A stretch of DNA of 35,606 nucleotides from Candidatus Poribacteria bacterium (GTDB lineage Bacteria; Poribacteria; WGA-4E; PCPOR2b), in the NCBI GenBank assembly GCA_021295755.1, contig JAGWBT010000103.1:19967-55572 (forward strand), written 5' to 3'. Both the position numbers and the translations under genes were made by a program. Under the pieces are notes generated by a model. It did no database searches, was not told the DNA's origin, and worked only from the letters and a program-made list of their open reading frames with translations. Positions 16,407 to 24,467 of the stretch are shown piece by piece (positions within the stretch are counted from its first letter, which is position 1; the number at the start of each line of letters is the position of its first letter).

Positions 16407-16970
16407 ATGATACTTATGATTGACAATTACGACTCATTCACCTACAACCTCGTGCAATATCTCGGTGAGTTGGGAGCGAACCTCGTTGTCCATCGCAACG
16501 ACAAAATCACACTTGACCAAATCGAAGATCTCGCACCTGAGAAGATTGTCATATCGCCGGGTCCCTGCACACCGCGGGAAGCGGGGATCTCCTGCGATCT
16601 GATCCGTCAATTTGCTGGGCGTGTACCCCTTCTCGGCGTTTGCTTGGGGCATCAGTGTATCGGTGATGTGTTTGGCGGTGATGTCGTCCGCGCCGAACGA
16701 TTGATGCACGGCAAAACGTCAATGATTCACCACAATGACGAACAGATTTTCGACAACCTCGAAAACCCGTTTGAGGCGACACGTTACCATTCCCTCATTG
16801 TGAAAAAGGAGACGCTGCCCGATTGCCTTGAACTCACCGCGTGGACAAACCAGGACGAAATTATGGGATTTCGGCACAAGGACTATCCGATCTGGGGGGT
16901 ACAGTTCCACCCAGAATCGATCTTGACCAGCGAGGGGAAAAAACTGTTGAAGAATTTCCTAGAGGGGTAG
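16407..16970 (+). CDS. trpG: Anthranilate synthase component II (glutamine amidotransferase)
   Basis: 187 residues; ATG at 16407, AGGAG at 16394-16398. It is a class I amidotransferase supplying ammonia to TrpE. Nucleophile Cys79 in GVCLGHQ, His168 and Glu170 in QFHPES, and the N-terminal [16 protein letters not shown] block are all present. It could also serve as PabA in folate synthesis, as many TrpG proteins do. It follows trpE by 42 nt and is the last gene of the leader-hisI-trpE-trpG operon. A short stem-loop begins at the stop codon (AGAGGATA 16969-16976 with TGTCCTCT 16988-16995) but has no proper T-run. Confidence 0.94.
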   Translation: MILMIDNYDSFTYNLVQYLGELGANLVVHRNDKITLDQIEDLAPEKIVISPGPCTPREAGISCDLIRQFAGRVPLLGVCLGHQCIGDVFGGDVVRAERLMHGKTSMIHHNDEQIFDNLENPFEATRYHSLIVKKETLPDCLELTAWTNQDEIMGFRHKDYPIWGVQFHPESILTSEGKKLLKNFLEG

Positions 16971-17050
16971 AGGATACTAATCACCACTGTCCTCTATTTG
17001 GGGTTGCTGAGTAAATCTTCTGTTCATGTCAAGAGAAAATACGGGTAGCT

Positions 17051-17090
17051 TAGAGAAACCGAGTTTTTTCGGAAAAACTCGGTTTCTCTA
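17051..17090. repeat. Perfect 18-bp palindrome (hairpin repeat)
   Basis: TAGAGAAACCGAGTTTTT (17051-17068) and its exact reverse complement (17073-17090) flank a TCGG loop. The loop sequence and perfect symmetry suggest a very stable RNA or DNA hairpin. It lies between the trpG operon and the convergent HNH gene, so it could act as a bidirectional terminator or be a REP-like mobile palindrome. Only one copy is seen in the window. Confidence 0.7.
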
Positions 17091-17147
17091 GGTGTCTTAC
17101 ACTTTTTTGTATGAGCCCCGTAGGTTGGACACCAATGAGCAAATTAT

Positions 17148-17214
17148 TTTCACGTTTCACGTTTTTAGCCTTTTGCTAAGTTTCCGCTAATAAGGCACAG
17201 TTAATAAGGCACAG
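17148..17214. repeat. 15-bp repeat copy 2 and 14-bp tandem duplication
   Basis: TTTCACGTTTCACGT (17148-17162) repeats the word at 10795-10809 exactly. Slightly downstream, (C/T)TAATAAGGCACAG occurs twice in tandem (17187-17200 and 17201-17214). The gap 16971-17279 has no gene; these repeats and the 17051 palindrome are its visible content. A TGAGCCCCGTAGGT word at 17112-17125 recurs at 24342-24355. Confidence 0.4.
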
Positions 17215-17279
17215 TGTTATTAACGTTTTTTGCGGGTTCGCGTTAAAGCGTTTGGTAACACCAAAGATATTATCCAATA

Positions 17280-17794
17280 CTAGGGGAAAGAGCTGTCTAT
17301 TGTAGTCTCGCGTTCAATTTCCTCCATCGTTTCTTGGAAAGATGAATGCAACCGCCTCATTTGTTGCTGTAAATCGCGTAGCTGTTGGCGTAGTTCATTG
17401 ACCTCATTAAGTGTTCTTTGATCGGCCTGTCTACCGAGACGCTGTTCAATAAGTTGTGGACGATTCAAATGCAACCGATGGATGTAAAATACCCCTTCAG
17501 GCGTCTGTCCAACGAGTTGACCGTTTTGCTCTTCGAGAAGATGCAAGTCCAGCGGATCATCAAGCGGGTGAAGCGAATGTGCGGCGCGTGGACTTCGTGC
17601 CAATACGCCCCTTTATGTTGGTTACATCGGGTGCAGCAATAAACGACGTTTTCATTATCATCTGTACCGCCATGTCGCCGTGGGCGATGGTGGTCAATTG
17701 TCAATGTCGAACCGACATCGACTTCGTGAACGCCACAATATCCGCAACGGGAGGCATATCGTTTGCGCACTTGCTCACGCCGTTGCTCATCCAT
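17280..17794 (-). pseudogene. HNH endonuclease with coiled-coil tail, frameshifted
   Basis: The start at 17794 has GGGAAG upstream. Frame 1 (17794 to about 17575) encodes the HNH domain: CGYC (17-20), IDHHRPRRHGG (33-43, general-base His), CCTRCNQHKG (53-62) with the second zinc Cys pair. The rest continues in the -1 frame to 17280 (LHPLDDPLDLHLLEEQNGQL, TPEGVFYIHRLHLNRPQL, then a Gln/Arg-rich coiled coil). The switch is near 17570-17575 and needs only about 1 or 4 nt to repair. HNH domains nick or cut DNA; free-standing forms occur in defence and mobile loci. It sits 3 nt after the coiled-coil gene, so the two are co-transcribed. Confidence 0.75.
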
Positions 17795-17797
17795 GTA

Positions 17798-18160
17798 TCA
17801 CTTCCCTTCAACGGTGAAGGTGAGTTCCTGTCCGGTGAGACGCCAATACTTATCAGCAAGCAATGTACGCTTTGCTCGCAACTGAGCCAGGTATGAACAA
17901 GCATCATCTAAGAGTTGTTGCTGCTCATTGATGATATCTTGTAACTGAGCGACGGTTGACTCAAGTTCCGTCTTTTCTTCAAACGCTTTGGTTTGTAACC
18001 GTTGACTCCTTTTTCGTGCCGGTTTCAATGCCTCTGCTTCCTCAGCATCCAGTTCCGCGAAAATAGCATTAAGTTCAGTCCGCTCCTGTTCTGTTAGGGT
18101 TCCCTCTGCTTCACGGATTTTTAGCGTGTCTAATCGACACTGTCGGTTTGTGTGTTTCAT
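17798..18160 (-). CDS. Coiled-coil protein of unknown function
   Basis: 120 residues on the minus strand; ATG at 18160 with AAGGAGA about 9 nt upstream. No family recognised. It is highly charged and helical: a basic N-terminus (MKHTNRQCRLDTLKIREAEG), an acidic segment (LNAIFAELDAEEAEAL), a KPARKRSQR linker and a long heptad-like stretch (ELESTVAQLQDIINEQQQLLDDACSYLAQLRAKR), ending in a short beta-like tail. The stop is 3 nt before the HNH start, so the two are probably translationally linked and may interact. No membrane segment. Confidence 0.65.
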   Translation of the reverse strand: MKHTNRQCRLDTLKIREAEGTLTEQERTELNAIFAELDAEEAEALKPARKRSQRLQTKAFEEKTELESTVAQLQDIINEQQQLLDDACSYLAQLRAKRTLLADKYWRLTGQELTFTVEGK

Positions 18161-18192
18161 CGCTGTGTTCTCCTTCCAACATATTGAGGTGT

Positions 18193-18393
18193 TTACGCCG
18201 CCAAACCCTCGTTCAACATCTCAAGAATTGTATCCAACGCATCGTCAAACACTTCATACATTTTGAATGTCCCACCCTTTGCTTGAAACGGTATGTTCTC
18301 AAAATCATCCATCTCAATACGTAGCGATGTGGCAATATGGTTTTTTATTATTTCCAGCCATGCCAGCTGTTGTGCTTTTTCTTCGGGATCCAT
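18193..18393 (-). CDS. Mini-protein resembling the C-terminus of type I restriction HsdR
   Basis: 66 residues, ATG at 18393 with a weak AAGAAG upstream. LAWLEIIKNHIATSLRIEMDDFENIPF, then KGGTFKMYEVFDDALDTILEMLNEGLAA, is very like the extreme C-terminal domain of HsdR (EcoEI type), where similar W-L-E-x-I-x-x-H-I and L-N-E-x-L-A-A ends occur. The motor and nuclease domains are absent from the window. It is either a remnant of a deleted hsdR or a free-standing interaction domain. It precedes the coiled-coil and HNH genes by 32 nt on the same strand. Confidence 0.6.
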   Translation of the reverse strand: MDPEEKAQQLAWLEIIKNHIATSLRIEMDDFENIPFQAKGGTFKMYEVFDDALDTILEMLNEGLAA

Positions 18394-18588
18394 ATCTTCT
18401 TTATCTGCGGTGAGGTGAAATTATTGTGCAAACGTTGCCGTTATTTTACCTGAAGTCTACCACTGATGTCAAATATTGCACCTACTCTATAGGTTCATTT
18501 AGTTTTCGGTTTTCTCCCCGTCTGAGTCGGGATTTGGAAATCCCTCCTGCAGAAGAGCTAAATATCCCGCACCCCTAAAAATAAACTG

Positions 18589-18617
18589 TTGATCTGCTCC
18601 CCCATCTATGGTATCTT
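18589..18617 (+). promoter_or_regulatory. Probable promoter of the amidohydrolase-Rieske operon
   Basis: TTGATC (18589-18594), 17-nt spacer, extended -10 TGGTATCTT (18609-18617), 55 nt before the ATG at 18672. The gap 18394-18671 otherwise shows only a small GGGATTT/AAATCCC hairpin (18529-18544). Confidence 0.45.
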
Positions 18618-18671
18618 ATAGCAAAATCATCAGATTTTTCAGGCGGACTTCAAGCGTAAGGAGGCATTCGT

Positions 18672-19838
18672 ATGAGTCAAGTCGGAGCCACACCGATTAC
18701 TGCCCCGGGCTGGACCGGCAAGCCCAAAAATGGCGTCGCAATTGTCGATTGCGATGTCCATCACAACTTTCGTAATCCTGAACAATTATTGCCGTACCTA
18801 TCAACATTCAATCAGGAGCATCTGCTAGACCAAGGTTTGCATCTGGGTGGGTATCCCAACATCCCAATTCGGACCAACCGCACAGATCTGAAAGGGCGCA
18901 TGGAGCCCCAAGATCTTCCGGTAAAGAAAAATACCGGCGGCGATCCACGCGATTTCAATTTCACGCTGGAATTTCTGCAAGAGGAACACCTAGATCCTTG
19001 GAATATCGACTACGGGCTGCTGACCGGACCCCCGGTGTTTTACGGATATTCGGGACTGCCCGATCCAGATTGGGCTGCCGCACTGTGCCGGGCATTCAAC
19101 GATTGGACGATCGAACATTGGCTTGACCGCGACGAGCGTATCGTCAACGCCATTCTTGTTTCACCGTCCGACCCCGCCCAAGCGGTAGAAGAAATCAATC
19201 GGTTAGCTAACCGCAAGGACACCGCTGCCGTCATGGTGCCAATGGGGACAAGTATGCCCTTCGGTAATCGCTTCTACCATCCCATCTGGGAGGCGTGCGA
19301 GCAGCACGGACTGCCGGTGGTTGCCCACATCGGTGGAGGCGGCGGTGCAACCAGAACCACTCCAACCCCAGTTGGCTATCCCACCTACTATATGGAATCG
19401 CGGATGAGCCGACCCACCGTCGCGAGTGCACATGCGACGTCATTGATCTGTGAGGGCGTGTTCGAGAAGTTCCCAGATTTCAAGTTTGCCCTCATCGAAG
19501 TCCAGCAGCTCTGGGCGGTTTCTGTGATGTGGCATCTGGATACGGACTGGAAAGCAATCCGTGATCAGACCCCATGGCTCAAACGCCTGCCAAGCGAGTA
19601 TTTCCGCGAGCACATCCGAATCGGTTCACAGCCGATGCACGAGCCGGAAAAACCGGAGCAGATGTACCAAATGTTGGAGATGCTGCACGCAGACGAAACG
19701 CTGATATTCTGCTCAGACTTCCCGCACTTCGACTGGAATGATCCGGTGACGACCTTCCCCAAGCTCAATGACGACCTGCACCACCGAATCTTTGCAGGCA
19801 ATGCACTCGATATGCTCCGGATAGACACAGGAAATTAG
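18672..19838 (+). CDS. Amidohydrolase 2 family metal-dependent hydrolase
   Basis: 388 residues; ATG at 18672 with AAGGAGG 7 nt upstream. It has the TIM-barrel hydrolase or decarboxylase fold of the amidohydrolase 2 family. The first-strand metal motif is D-x-H (VDCDVHHN, Asp28/His30). VVAHIGGGGG supplies a barrel His, and the C-terminal SDFPHFDWNDP block carries the catalytic Asp, followed by the family-typical FAGNALDMLRI end. Related enzymes decarboxylate or hydrolyse aromatic and lactone-type acids; the substrate here is unknown. The Rieske gene starts 2 nt after the stop, so the two form a tight operon. Confidence 0.85.
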   Translation: MSQVGATPITAPGWTGKPKNGVAIVDCDVHHNFRNPEQLLPYLSTFNQEHLLDQGLHLGGYPNIPIRTNRTDLKGRMEPQDLPVKKNTGGDPRDFNFTLEFLQEEHLDPWNIDYGLLTGPPVFYGYSGLPDPDWAAALCRAFNDWTIEHWLDRDERIVNAILVSPSDPAQAVEEINRLANRKDTAAVMVPMGTSMPFGNRFYHPIWEACEQHGLPVVAHIGGGGGATRTTPTPVGYPTYYMESRMSRPTVASAHATSLICEGVFEKFPDFKFALIEVQQLWAVSVMWHLDTDWKAIRDQTPWLKRLPSEYFREHIRIGSQPMHEPEKPEQMYQMLEMLHADETLIFCSDFPHFDWNDPVTTFPKLNDDLHHRIFAGNALDMLRIDTGN

Positions 19839-19840
19839 CC

Positions 19841-20218
19841 ATGGCAAGCGTTGTTATCGGTAAAGTGGCGGACATCCCACCGGGTGAACGTAAAATCGTC
19901 GTACCGTTCCGGGGCAGGGCTGGCATTGGCGTCTTTAACGTCAACGGATCATTCTACGCTGTCCGCAACATCTGTCCGCACAAGAATGGTCCCCTCTGCA
20001 CCGGCGAACTCAGCGGTCGGGTTAGTACCGATGCACCCGCCTCCACCCCCGGTTCCACAATCTCCGTCGATGGCTTAGGCGAGGTGCTGCGCTGTCCATG
20101 GCATCAGTGGGCGTTCGATATTGCGACGGGACGTTGTCTAGTAGATCCAGAGATACGCGCTAAGACCTATCCAGTTAAGATTAAGGGCAATGATGTTGTG
20201 GTCGAATATGAAGACTAA
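19841..20218 (+). CDS. Rieske [2Fe-2S] ferredoxin-like protein
   Basis: 125 residues; ATG at 19841, 2 nt after the amidohydrolase stop. Cluster ligands C-x-H (Cys45/His47 in CPHKNGPLC) and C-x2-H (Cys85/His88 in CPWHQW) are complete. A Pro/Ser/Thr-rich loop of about 30 residues (DAPASTPGSTISVDG) separates them, longer than in standard Rieske ferredoxins. No transmembrane segment or oxygenase domain is fused, so it is a soluble electron carrier or regulatory subunit. Its tight pairing with an amidohydrolase suggests it works with that enzyme or with an unlinked oxygenase. Confidence 0.88.
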   Translation: MASVVIGKVADIPPGERKIVVPFRGRAGIGVFNVNGSFYAVRNICPHKNGPLCTGELSGRVSTDAPASTPGSTISVDGLGEVLRCPWHQWAFDIATGRCLVDPEIRAKTYPVKIKGNDVVVEYED

Positions 20219-20248
20219 AGCGAGATAGAACTTGATAATTAACCGCTG

Positions 20249-20877
20249 TTCTAACCTAAGTTGCTAGGGCGTGCTGACGTTTAGATCACTAAAGCCCCAG
20301 CGGTGTGACATGTGGTATCCTAACGTACGTGGCTAATCCCGTAGGGGTTGGGTTTCCCAACCCGTCGTTTTTTAGCCCCAGCGGGGCGGCATGTTTATAG
20401 CTAGCAGAACACACCGAATATCCCAAAGCCCCAGCGGGGCGACATGTGTGTCGTCGTTTTGGTTATTTCTGATAGGTATGTAGGTTATCTAGGTTCTGTT
20501 GACATTTGAGAAATTAATGCATCTCCGCTCCGAGAATCTTCGATGGGCAGGCACAAGTTGCTTTGAATCCCGATCCCATCGGGGACCTGCCCCTACATTG
20601 GGTGGAGTCCTTGTAGGGGCAACCCTCGTGGTTGCCCTATTGTAGGTCGATTTTCCAAAATCGACATTTGAGTGTCGAGATATGAATCTCGACCTACACA
20701 AGCACAGCAAACCGACAATTACCCCGGTGGTTTAGAACAGATGGAACGGAGATCTCCGTTCCCTACGAATGACTCAGTTCTGTGTCGTGGTAGGGGTTTT
20801 CGTATGGAACAACTCTCGGAACGGAGGATCGTTGTTCCATACAACTACTGAAAAATGTCAACACGCCCTAGCAACTT
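20249..20877. mobile_element. MITE-like element with inverted termini and nested hairpins
   Basis: Left terminus AAGTTGCTAGGGCGTG-CTGACGTTT (20258-20282) and right terminus (20853-20877) are inverted repeats matching 23 of 25 positions. The left-edge homology to 5682 extends out to 20249. A third terminus-like copy in direct orientation (CTAGGTTCTGTTGACATTT, 20489-20507) suggests a nested 389-bp unit. No transposase or other gene is encoded. Inside are many hairpins: GTCGATTTT/AAAATCGAC (20646-20665), GTCGAGAT/ATCTCGAC (20674-20693), a perfect 20-bp palindrome (20743-20762) and GTATGGAACAAC/GTTGTTCCATAC (20802-20842). Target-site duplication is not clear. Non-autonomous DNA transposon is the best reading. 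Confidence 0.7.
20290..20447. repeat. Three copies of the AAAGCCCCAGCGGGGCG repeat
   Basis: AAAGCCCCAGCGG-type units followed by (G/A)CATGT occur at about 20290-20313, 20375-20400 and 20424-20447, and a fourth copy lies at 28157-28183 (AAAGCCCCAGAGGGGCG, then CTATGTGTATAG). GCCCC/GGGGC forms a short stem. Between them a GTAGGGGTTGGGTTTCCCAA hairpin (about 20332-20359) belongs to the GTAGGGG family seen at 5725. Confidence 0.6.
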
Positions 20878-20916
20878 GTGTAATTCTAAGAGAGGCAGCG
20901 GCATAAGGAGAAAATC

Positions 20917-21680
20917 ATGTCAGGAAGACTAGAAGGTAAAGTTGCAATTGTCACAGGTGGAAACAGCGGTATCGGTAAAACAACCGCTCAATTCTTTGCC
21001 CAAGAAGGCGCAAAAGTCGCCATCATGGCAAGAAGGGTAGAGGAGGGAACTCAAGTTCAGGACGCTATAAACAGCGAGGGAGGCGAAGCTACATTCATCC
21101 GTTGCGATGTCTCGGACAGTAGTGCTGTTGATTCGGCGGTCGAAGAAGCTGTTTCAAAATACGGTACAATCAATATCCTCTTCAACAATTCCCCAACGAA
21201 GGAGATGAAGGTTGGGATCGGGTAATTAACGTCAACTTGTCCGGCACCTTCTACATGTCGCGAGCGGTCTGGCCCCACATGGTGGAGGCAGGCGGCGGTG
21301 CTATAGTGAACAATTCATCTATTGCCGCTGTCATCGGATTTAGCAAGAACATGTATGATATAACTGGCGGGACACCGTCGTCCTCATATTATGTGGCAAA
21401 AGCAGGTGTTGAGGCTTTTACTCGGTACACATCGAGTATGGGCGGACAGCATAATATTCGGGTCAACTGCGTGCGTCCTGGCCAAATCCTTACCCCGGGG
21501 GCAACCGGTGGCAGAGAACATCACTACTTCAAGCCAATTTTCGATCTGTCTCAGATACTCGACGGTCCGGGTTATCCAGAAGATGTAGCAAATTTAGTGC
21601 TTTTCCTTGTTGCCGATGAATCCCGGTTCATAACGGGCGAAATCATAAACATCGATGGTGGAACTCCAAGAAAACTGTAA
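20917..21680 (+). pseudogene. Short-chain dehydrogenase/reductase, frameshifted
   Basis: ATG at 20917 with AAGGAG upstream. Frame 1 carries the NAD(P) motif TGGNSGIG (13-20), CDVSDSSAVDSAVEEAV and KYGTINILFNN, then goes out of frame at 21187-21191. The -1 frame continues PNEGDEGWDRVINVNLSGTF, SSIAAV, the YYVAKAG active-site Tyr/Lys and the C-terminal FITGEIINIDGGTPRKL to 21680. The AG of the NNAG motif and the following loop are missing. Normal NN-to-W spacing would need about eight more codons plus one base (about 25 nt), giving 262 residues. First of a run with the ThDP enzyme and PhyH genes. Confidence 0.82.
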
Positions 21681-21707
21681 AAAATCGTTCCCATAGGAGA
21701 AAACAGT

Positions 21708-23323
21708 ATGCCTCAAATGACAGGAAGTAAATTCATTGCAGATACCGTCCACGGTTACGGAATTACCCAAGCGCTGATGGAGATGGAAAAACTGGGAATC
21801 AAACGCGTCCAAACCCACGGGGAAAAAGGGGCAGCATATATGGCAGATGCCTACGCTCGCGTCAAACGCGCACCTAGTCTCTGTATGGCGCAGTCGGTGG
21901 GTGCGGTCAATCTCGCCGCTGGGTTACAAGATGCCTACCTCGCCTGCTCCCCGGTCATCGCTATCACCGGTCGGGAGAGTCAAATCAACCAGCAACGCCA
22001 CGCGTATCAGGAAGTTGATCATATCAATCCGTTTTCGGCGGTGACCAAATATAGCGCCTTTGTCGCTGCGCCGGAACAACTCCCGATCTACCTGCGTCAA
22101 GCCTTCCGTTCTGCCACATCCGGCACACCGGGACCCGTACATCTGGATTTCGAAGGTCTCGCCGGTCAGGCGGTTGTGGAACGTGAGGCAGATCTGGAAG
22201 TCATCATCGAAGAGCCCTTTACTCAACTCCCACCGTTCCGACCGGAGGCAGAGATTGAAACAGTGAGGGAAGCCCTCCAGCTGCTCGCCAACGCCAACCG
22301 TCCCATCATCGTTGCCGGTGGAGGCGTAACTGCTTCAGGAGCGCGTGCCGAACTGATTGCCCTTGCGGAGAAACTCTCCATTCCGGTTGCCACTGCTCTC
22401 AATGCTAAAGCGATGTTCCCCCACGACCATCCGTTGGCGGTCGGCGTCCCCGGTTCATACTCGCGAGATTGTGCGAACCAAGCGGTCTGTGAGGCGGATT
22501 TGGTGTTCTTCATTGGGAGCCATACCGGAGGGCAGGTGACCAACGGATACAGCATCCCGCCGCAAGGAACGCCGGTCATCCAACTCGATATCAACCCAGA
22601 GGAACTGGGCCGCAATTACTCAATTCAGTTGGGGATGCAGGGCGATATCAGAAACTCGCTGCGCCGCATGATTGATGGTGCGGAAACCGCTGAACCGCGG
22701 ACCGAATGGATCAACCGAGTCCAGGAACTGGTTCAAAACTGGAAAGAGAGCGTCAGCGATATGGCAAACTCGGAGATCGTGCCGATGCGCCCGGAACGGC
22801 TCTGCAAAGAACTGACCGACCTTCTGCCATCTGATGCAATTCTGGTCTCCGACACAGGGCATTCGGGGGTCTGGACCGGCACAATGCTCGATCTCAAACA
22901 TCCCGACCAGATATTTGGGGGCTGCCTGCGGCGATGGGTGCCAAATGTGCTCAACCCGATAGACCCGTACTCTGCTTCACCGGCGACGGCGGTATCTGGT
23001 ATCATCTGGGGGATTTGGAGACCGCGGTGAAATCCGAAATTAACGCGGTTATTCTGGTCAACAACAACCATTCCCTGAACCAAGAACAGGGCGGTGTCGA
23101 ATCTGTCTACGGCGGACGGACGAAAGGCTCCGACGAACTCTGGCTGTTCCCCGACGCCGATTTCGCTAAAATTGCCGAATCAATGGGCTGCCTCGGTATT
23201 ACGGTCAACAAACCGAGCGAACTTTCGAGCGCCCTAGATCAGGCTTTCTCTGCGGAGAGACCAGTGGTTGTCGATGTCAAAACGCACGTCGAAGGTATTG
23301 CGCCGCGAGCGTGGACACCGTGA
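21708..23323 (+). pseudogene. Thiamine diphosphate-dependent enzyme (acetolactate synthase-like), frameshifted
   Basis: ATG at 21708 with AGGAG at 21695-21699. The N-terminal PYR domain has the catalytic Glu39 (THGEKGAAYMADAYAR). The central domain is complete (RPIIVAGGGVTASGA). The frame is lost at about 22915 after HPDQIF. The -1 frame continues WGLPAAMGAK, then GDGG plus about 24 residues to NNN (ThDP/Mg motif), ending at 23323. Relatives carry an IR-x-AGSLG segment between these points, so about 25 nt are missing; repair gives 546 residues, the usual size. It would decarboxylate a 2-oxoacid and transfer the aldehyde unit; substrate not identifiable. Confidence 0.83.
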
Positions 23324-23359
23324 TAAGTGGGAATGTTATTAGGTAGCACAGAAAAACCG

Positions 23360-24271
23360 ATGTCAATAGCAATGACACCGCAGCAGGAGAAGGACTTCGA
23401 CGAGAAGGGATATATTATCCTCGAAGATTTCTTGACACAAGAGGAGCTAGACCGATTACTGTCAGCCATTGACGAAGTGAAAATTAGAGTCCGTCAAGCC
23501 GAAGGTAGTGGTCCCAATGACCCCTTCACCATCCGCAATGCGTTAGCCCAGCACGAAGCGTTCCTCGACCTGATTGATCACCCTAAAATGCTGCCGTTGG
23601 TCGTTGATGCCATCGGCTGGAACATTCAGATCCGAACCACGCATCTCGACTACCGTCCACCTTACCCAAAGGATCTGAAGCCCGGTGCTATTGGTGTCGG
23701 TGACGGAGACGATCAGAAAGCGGGCTATAACAACCTCGGCTGGCATCCGGACCTGTCCGGCAAAGAGCTCTTTGAGGGACCGTCGCTGGACGGGCGGTTG
23801 CCCTTTATGGAGATCAAGGTGTTCTATGTCTTCTCTGATTTGAGTGAATCCAATTCCGGCAATCTCTGGTTGATGCCGGGTAGCCACATGCGCCCCCTGC
23901 AAGAATGGCGCGAAGCGCGAGGTAAACTTGATCTCTCCGAGGCAGTTGAACTCAAGTTGAAACCGGGGGCCTCGGTCGTGTGGCGTACAGCGACTTGGCA
24001 CTGTGTCGGACCGAATTTGTCGGACAAAACGCGCAAGATTATGCACGTCGGCTACCATTACCGGTGGCTCCGTCCGGCGGATTACATTCAGCAATCACCG
24101 GAGTTAATCGCCAAAAGCTCACCGATACGGCAGCAATTACTCGGTGCATTGGCGTCGGAGGACAATCCGTTAGGCGCTTCTCCTGAATTTCAGCCTCACT
24201 CTCAATACTGGATTACAAAAAATTCTGACGATGTCCCATTGAAGGCTTGGGCGGAAGCACAGGAACAATAA
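23360..24271 (+). CDS. Phytanoyl-CoA dioxygenase-family Fe(II)/2-oxoglutarate oxygenase (1)
   Basis: 303 residues from ATG 23360; the start is uncertain because no strong ribosome binding site is seen (other in-frame starts at 23327 and 23372). It is a double-stranded beta-helix oxygenase: the iron motif H-x-D is His129/Asp131 in LGWHPDLSG, the distal His is His214 in ATWHCVGPN, and Arg225 would hold 2-oxoglutarate. It hydroxylates an unknown small molecule with O2 and 2-oxoglutarate. PhyH proteins are strongly expanded in Poribacteria-like genomes. It follows the ThDP gene closely, so it is probably in that operon. Confidence 0.85.
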   Translation: MSIAMTPQQEKDFDEKGYIILEDFLTQEELDRLLSAIDEVKIRVRQAEGSGPNDPFTIRNALAQHEAFLDLIDHPKMLPLVVDAIGWNIQIRTTHLDYRPPYPKDLKPGAIGVGDGDDQKAGYNNLGWHPDLSGKELFEGPSLDGRLPFMEIKVFYVFSDLSESNSGNLWLMPGSHMRPLQEWREARGKLDLSEAVELKLKPGASVVWRTATWHCVGPNLSDKTRKIMHVGYHYRWLRPADYIQQSPELIAKSSPIRQQLLGALASEDNPLGASPEFQPHSQYWITKNSDDVPLKAWAEAQEQ

Positions 24272-24467
24272 AAGCACTTACCTGCGATTGCGAATCGATA
24301 CGCAGCACAGATGGGTAAAAATAGAGGCTGCTGTCTTTTTTTGAGCCCCGTAGGTCAGGCTCCCTAGACGGGTCAAGCCAATGAAATAGTGCCCACTGCT
24401 CCTTCACGTATTACGCTTTATCCGTTTTACACTTTTTTTGACATGAGCCAAAGCAAAAGGCAAAAAT

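Noticed and set aside
17280-18393. Complete restriction-modification system
   Set aside because: No methylase, specificity subunit or HsdR motor domain is present, and the HNH gene is frameshifted.
20290-20447. CRISPR-like array from the GCCCC repeats
   Set aside because: Units differ in sequence and spacing, spacers are not uniform, and no cas gene is present.
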